Shown here piece by piece: positions 63,998 to 64,000 of a stretch of DNA of 64,000 bases; the first letter of the stretch is position 1, and every line of letters starts with the position of its first letter. A model generated the notes under the pieces. The model was not told the origin of the DNA and ran no database searches. It saw only the letters and a list, made by a program, of their open reading frames with translations. The stretch is from an uncultured Flavobacteriales bacterium (lineage in GTDB: Bacteria > Bacteroidota > Bacteroidia > Flavobacteriales_D > CAJJDF01). The position numbers and the translations under genes are program-made. The stretch is from positions 62,001 to 126,000 of the forward strand of contig CAKZNB010000018.1 in NCBI GenBank assembly GCA_937129365.1, written 5' to 3'.

Positions 63998-64000
63998 GAT

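Noticed and set aside
1-64000. CRISPR array, tRNA, rRNA, prophage or integrated element
   Set aside because: No regularly spaced repeat, cloverleaf-like sequence, integrase, transposase or phage structural gene was seen in any part of the window.

Overview
The window looks like a low-GC chromosome segment of a Bacteroidota bacterium, most likely a Flavobacteriia-type marine or freshwater lineage. The evidence is consistent: TAnnTTTG-type promoter boxes sit 15-30 nt upstream of many starts and convincing Shine-Dalgarno sequences are absent; two secreted proteins end in a type IX secretion (T9SS, type A) sorting domain; there is a HmuY/TonB haem-type uptake locus, a TonB receptor with a carboxypeptidase-regulatory-like N-terminus, DUF4173, DUF2452, OstA-like and Porin_10-type proteins, and signal peptides that often end in FSQ or YSQ. 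No rRNA, tRNA, CRISPR array, transposase or phage gene was found, and no gene-free gap exceeds about 300 bases. This is mostly core chromosome.

Layout. 1-2.5 kb: end of a PAS/LuxR-HTH regulator, a cold-shock protein and an HtrA protease. 2.7-7.4 kb: a minus-strand glycerolipid operon (GPAT-like acyltransferase, gpsA, ansA, plsC). 7.5-12.1 kb: Ppx/GppA phosphatase, a degenerate class III cyclase-like protein, a DUF4173 membrane protein and a T9SS cargo. 12.2-17.7 kb: ahcY, a phosphopantetheinyl transferase, a NYN-LOTUS RNA-binding nuclease-type protein, a thiamine-binding protein, an acyl-CoA synthetase and a TfoX-like protein. 18-22.6 kb: an AddB-like nuclease/helicase subunit between two copies of a 76-bp REPIN-like repeat, then a porin. 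22.7-28.7 kb: thioesterase, Fur-like regulator, STAS protein, purA, OstA-like protein and a GT39-type transferase. 28.7-36.2 kb: SRPBCC/GyrI protein, GT71-like transferase, accA, HEAT-like protein, truncated globin, a HerA-like ATPase and a DUF2142 membrane protein. 36.3-44.5 kb: phosphohexomutase (glmM-like), cysteine desulfurase, MBL hydrolase, CsaA-like protein, two glutathione peroxidases, PH-domain and YitT proteins, DUF1573 protein. 44.5-49 kb: a three-gene haem-type uptake operon with two different HmuY-like proteins. 49.2-52.6 kb: sterol-desaturase family enzyme, nitronate monooxygenase, retropepsin-like protease, beta-barrel protein, DUF2452 protein. 52.7-59 kb: a five-gene operon of an unusual AAA+ ATPase and four membrane or unknown proteins, the best candidate here for an undescribed system. 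59-64 kb: a putative outer-membrane protein whose signal peptide is out of frame, an SDR enzyme, a TPR protein and rpsU.

The points most worth a second look are the AAA+ operon, the single-base frameshift in a homopolymer at 61386-61390, the family of paired-hairpin repeats (one abuts the truncated Fe-S motif of the AddB-like protein), and the paired lipoprotein/T9SS versions of HmuY. All functions are read from motifs and family resemblance only; no database search was possible.
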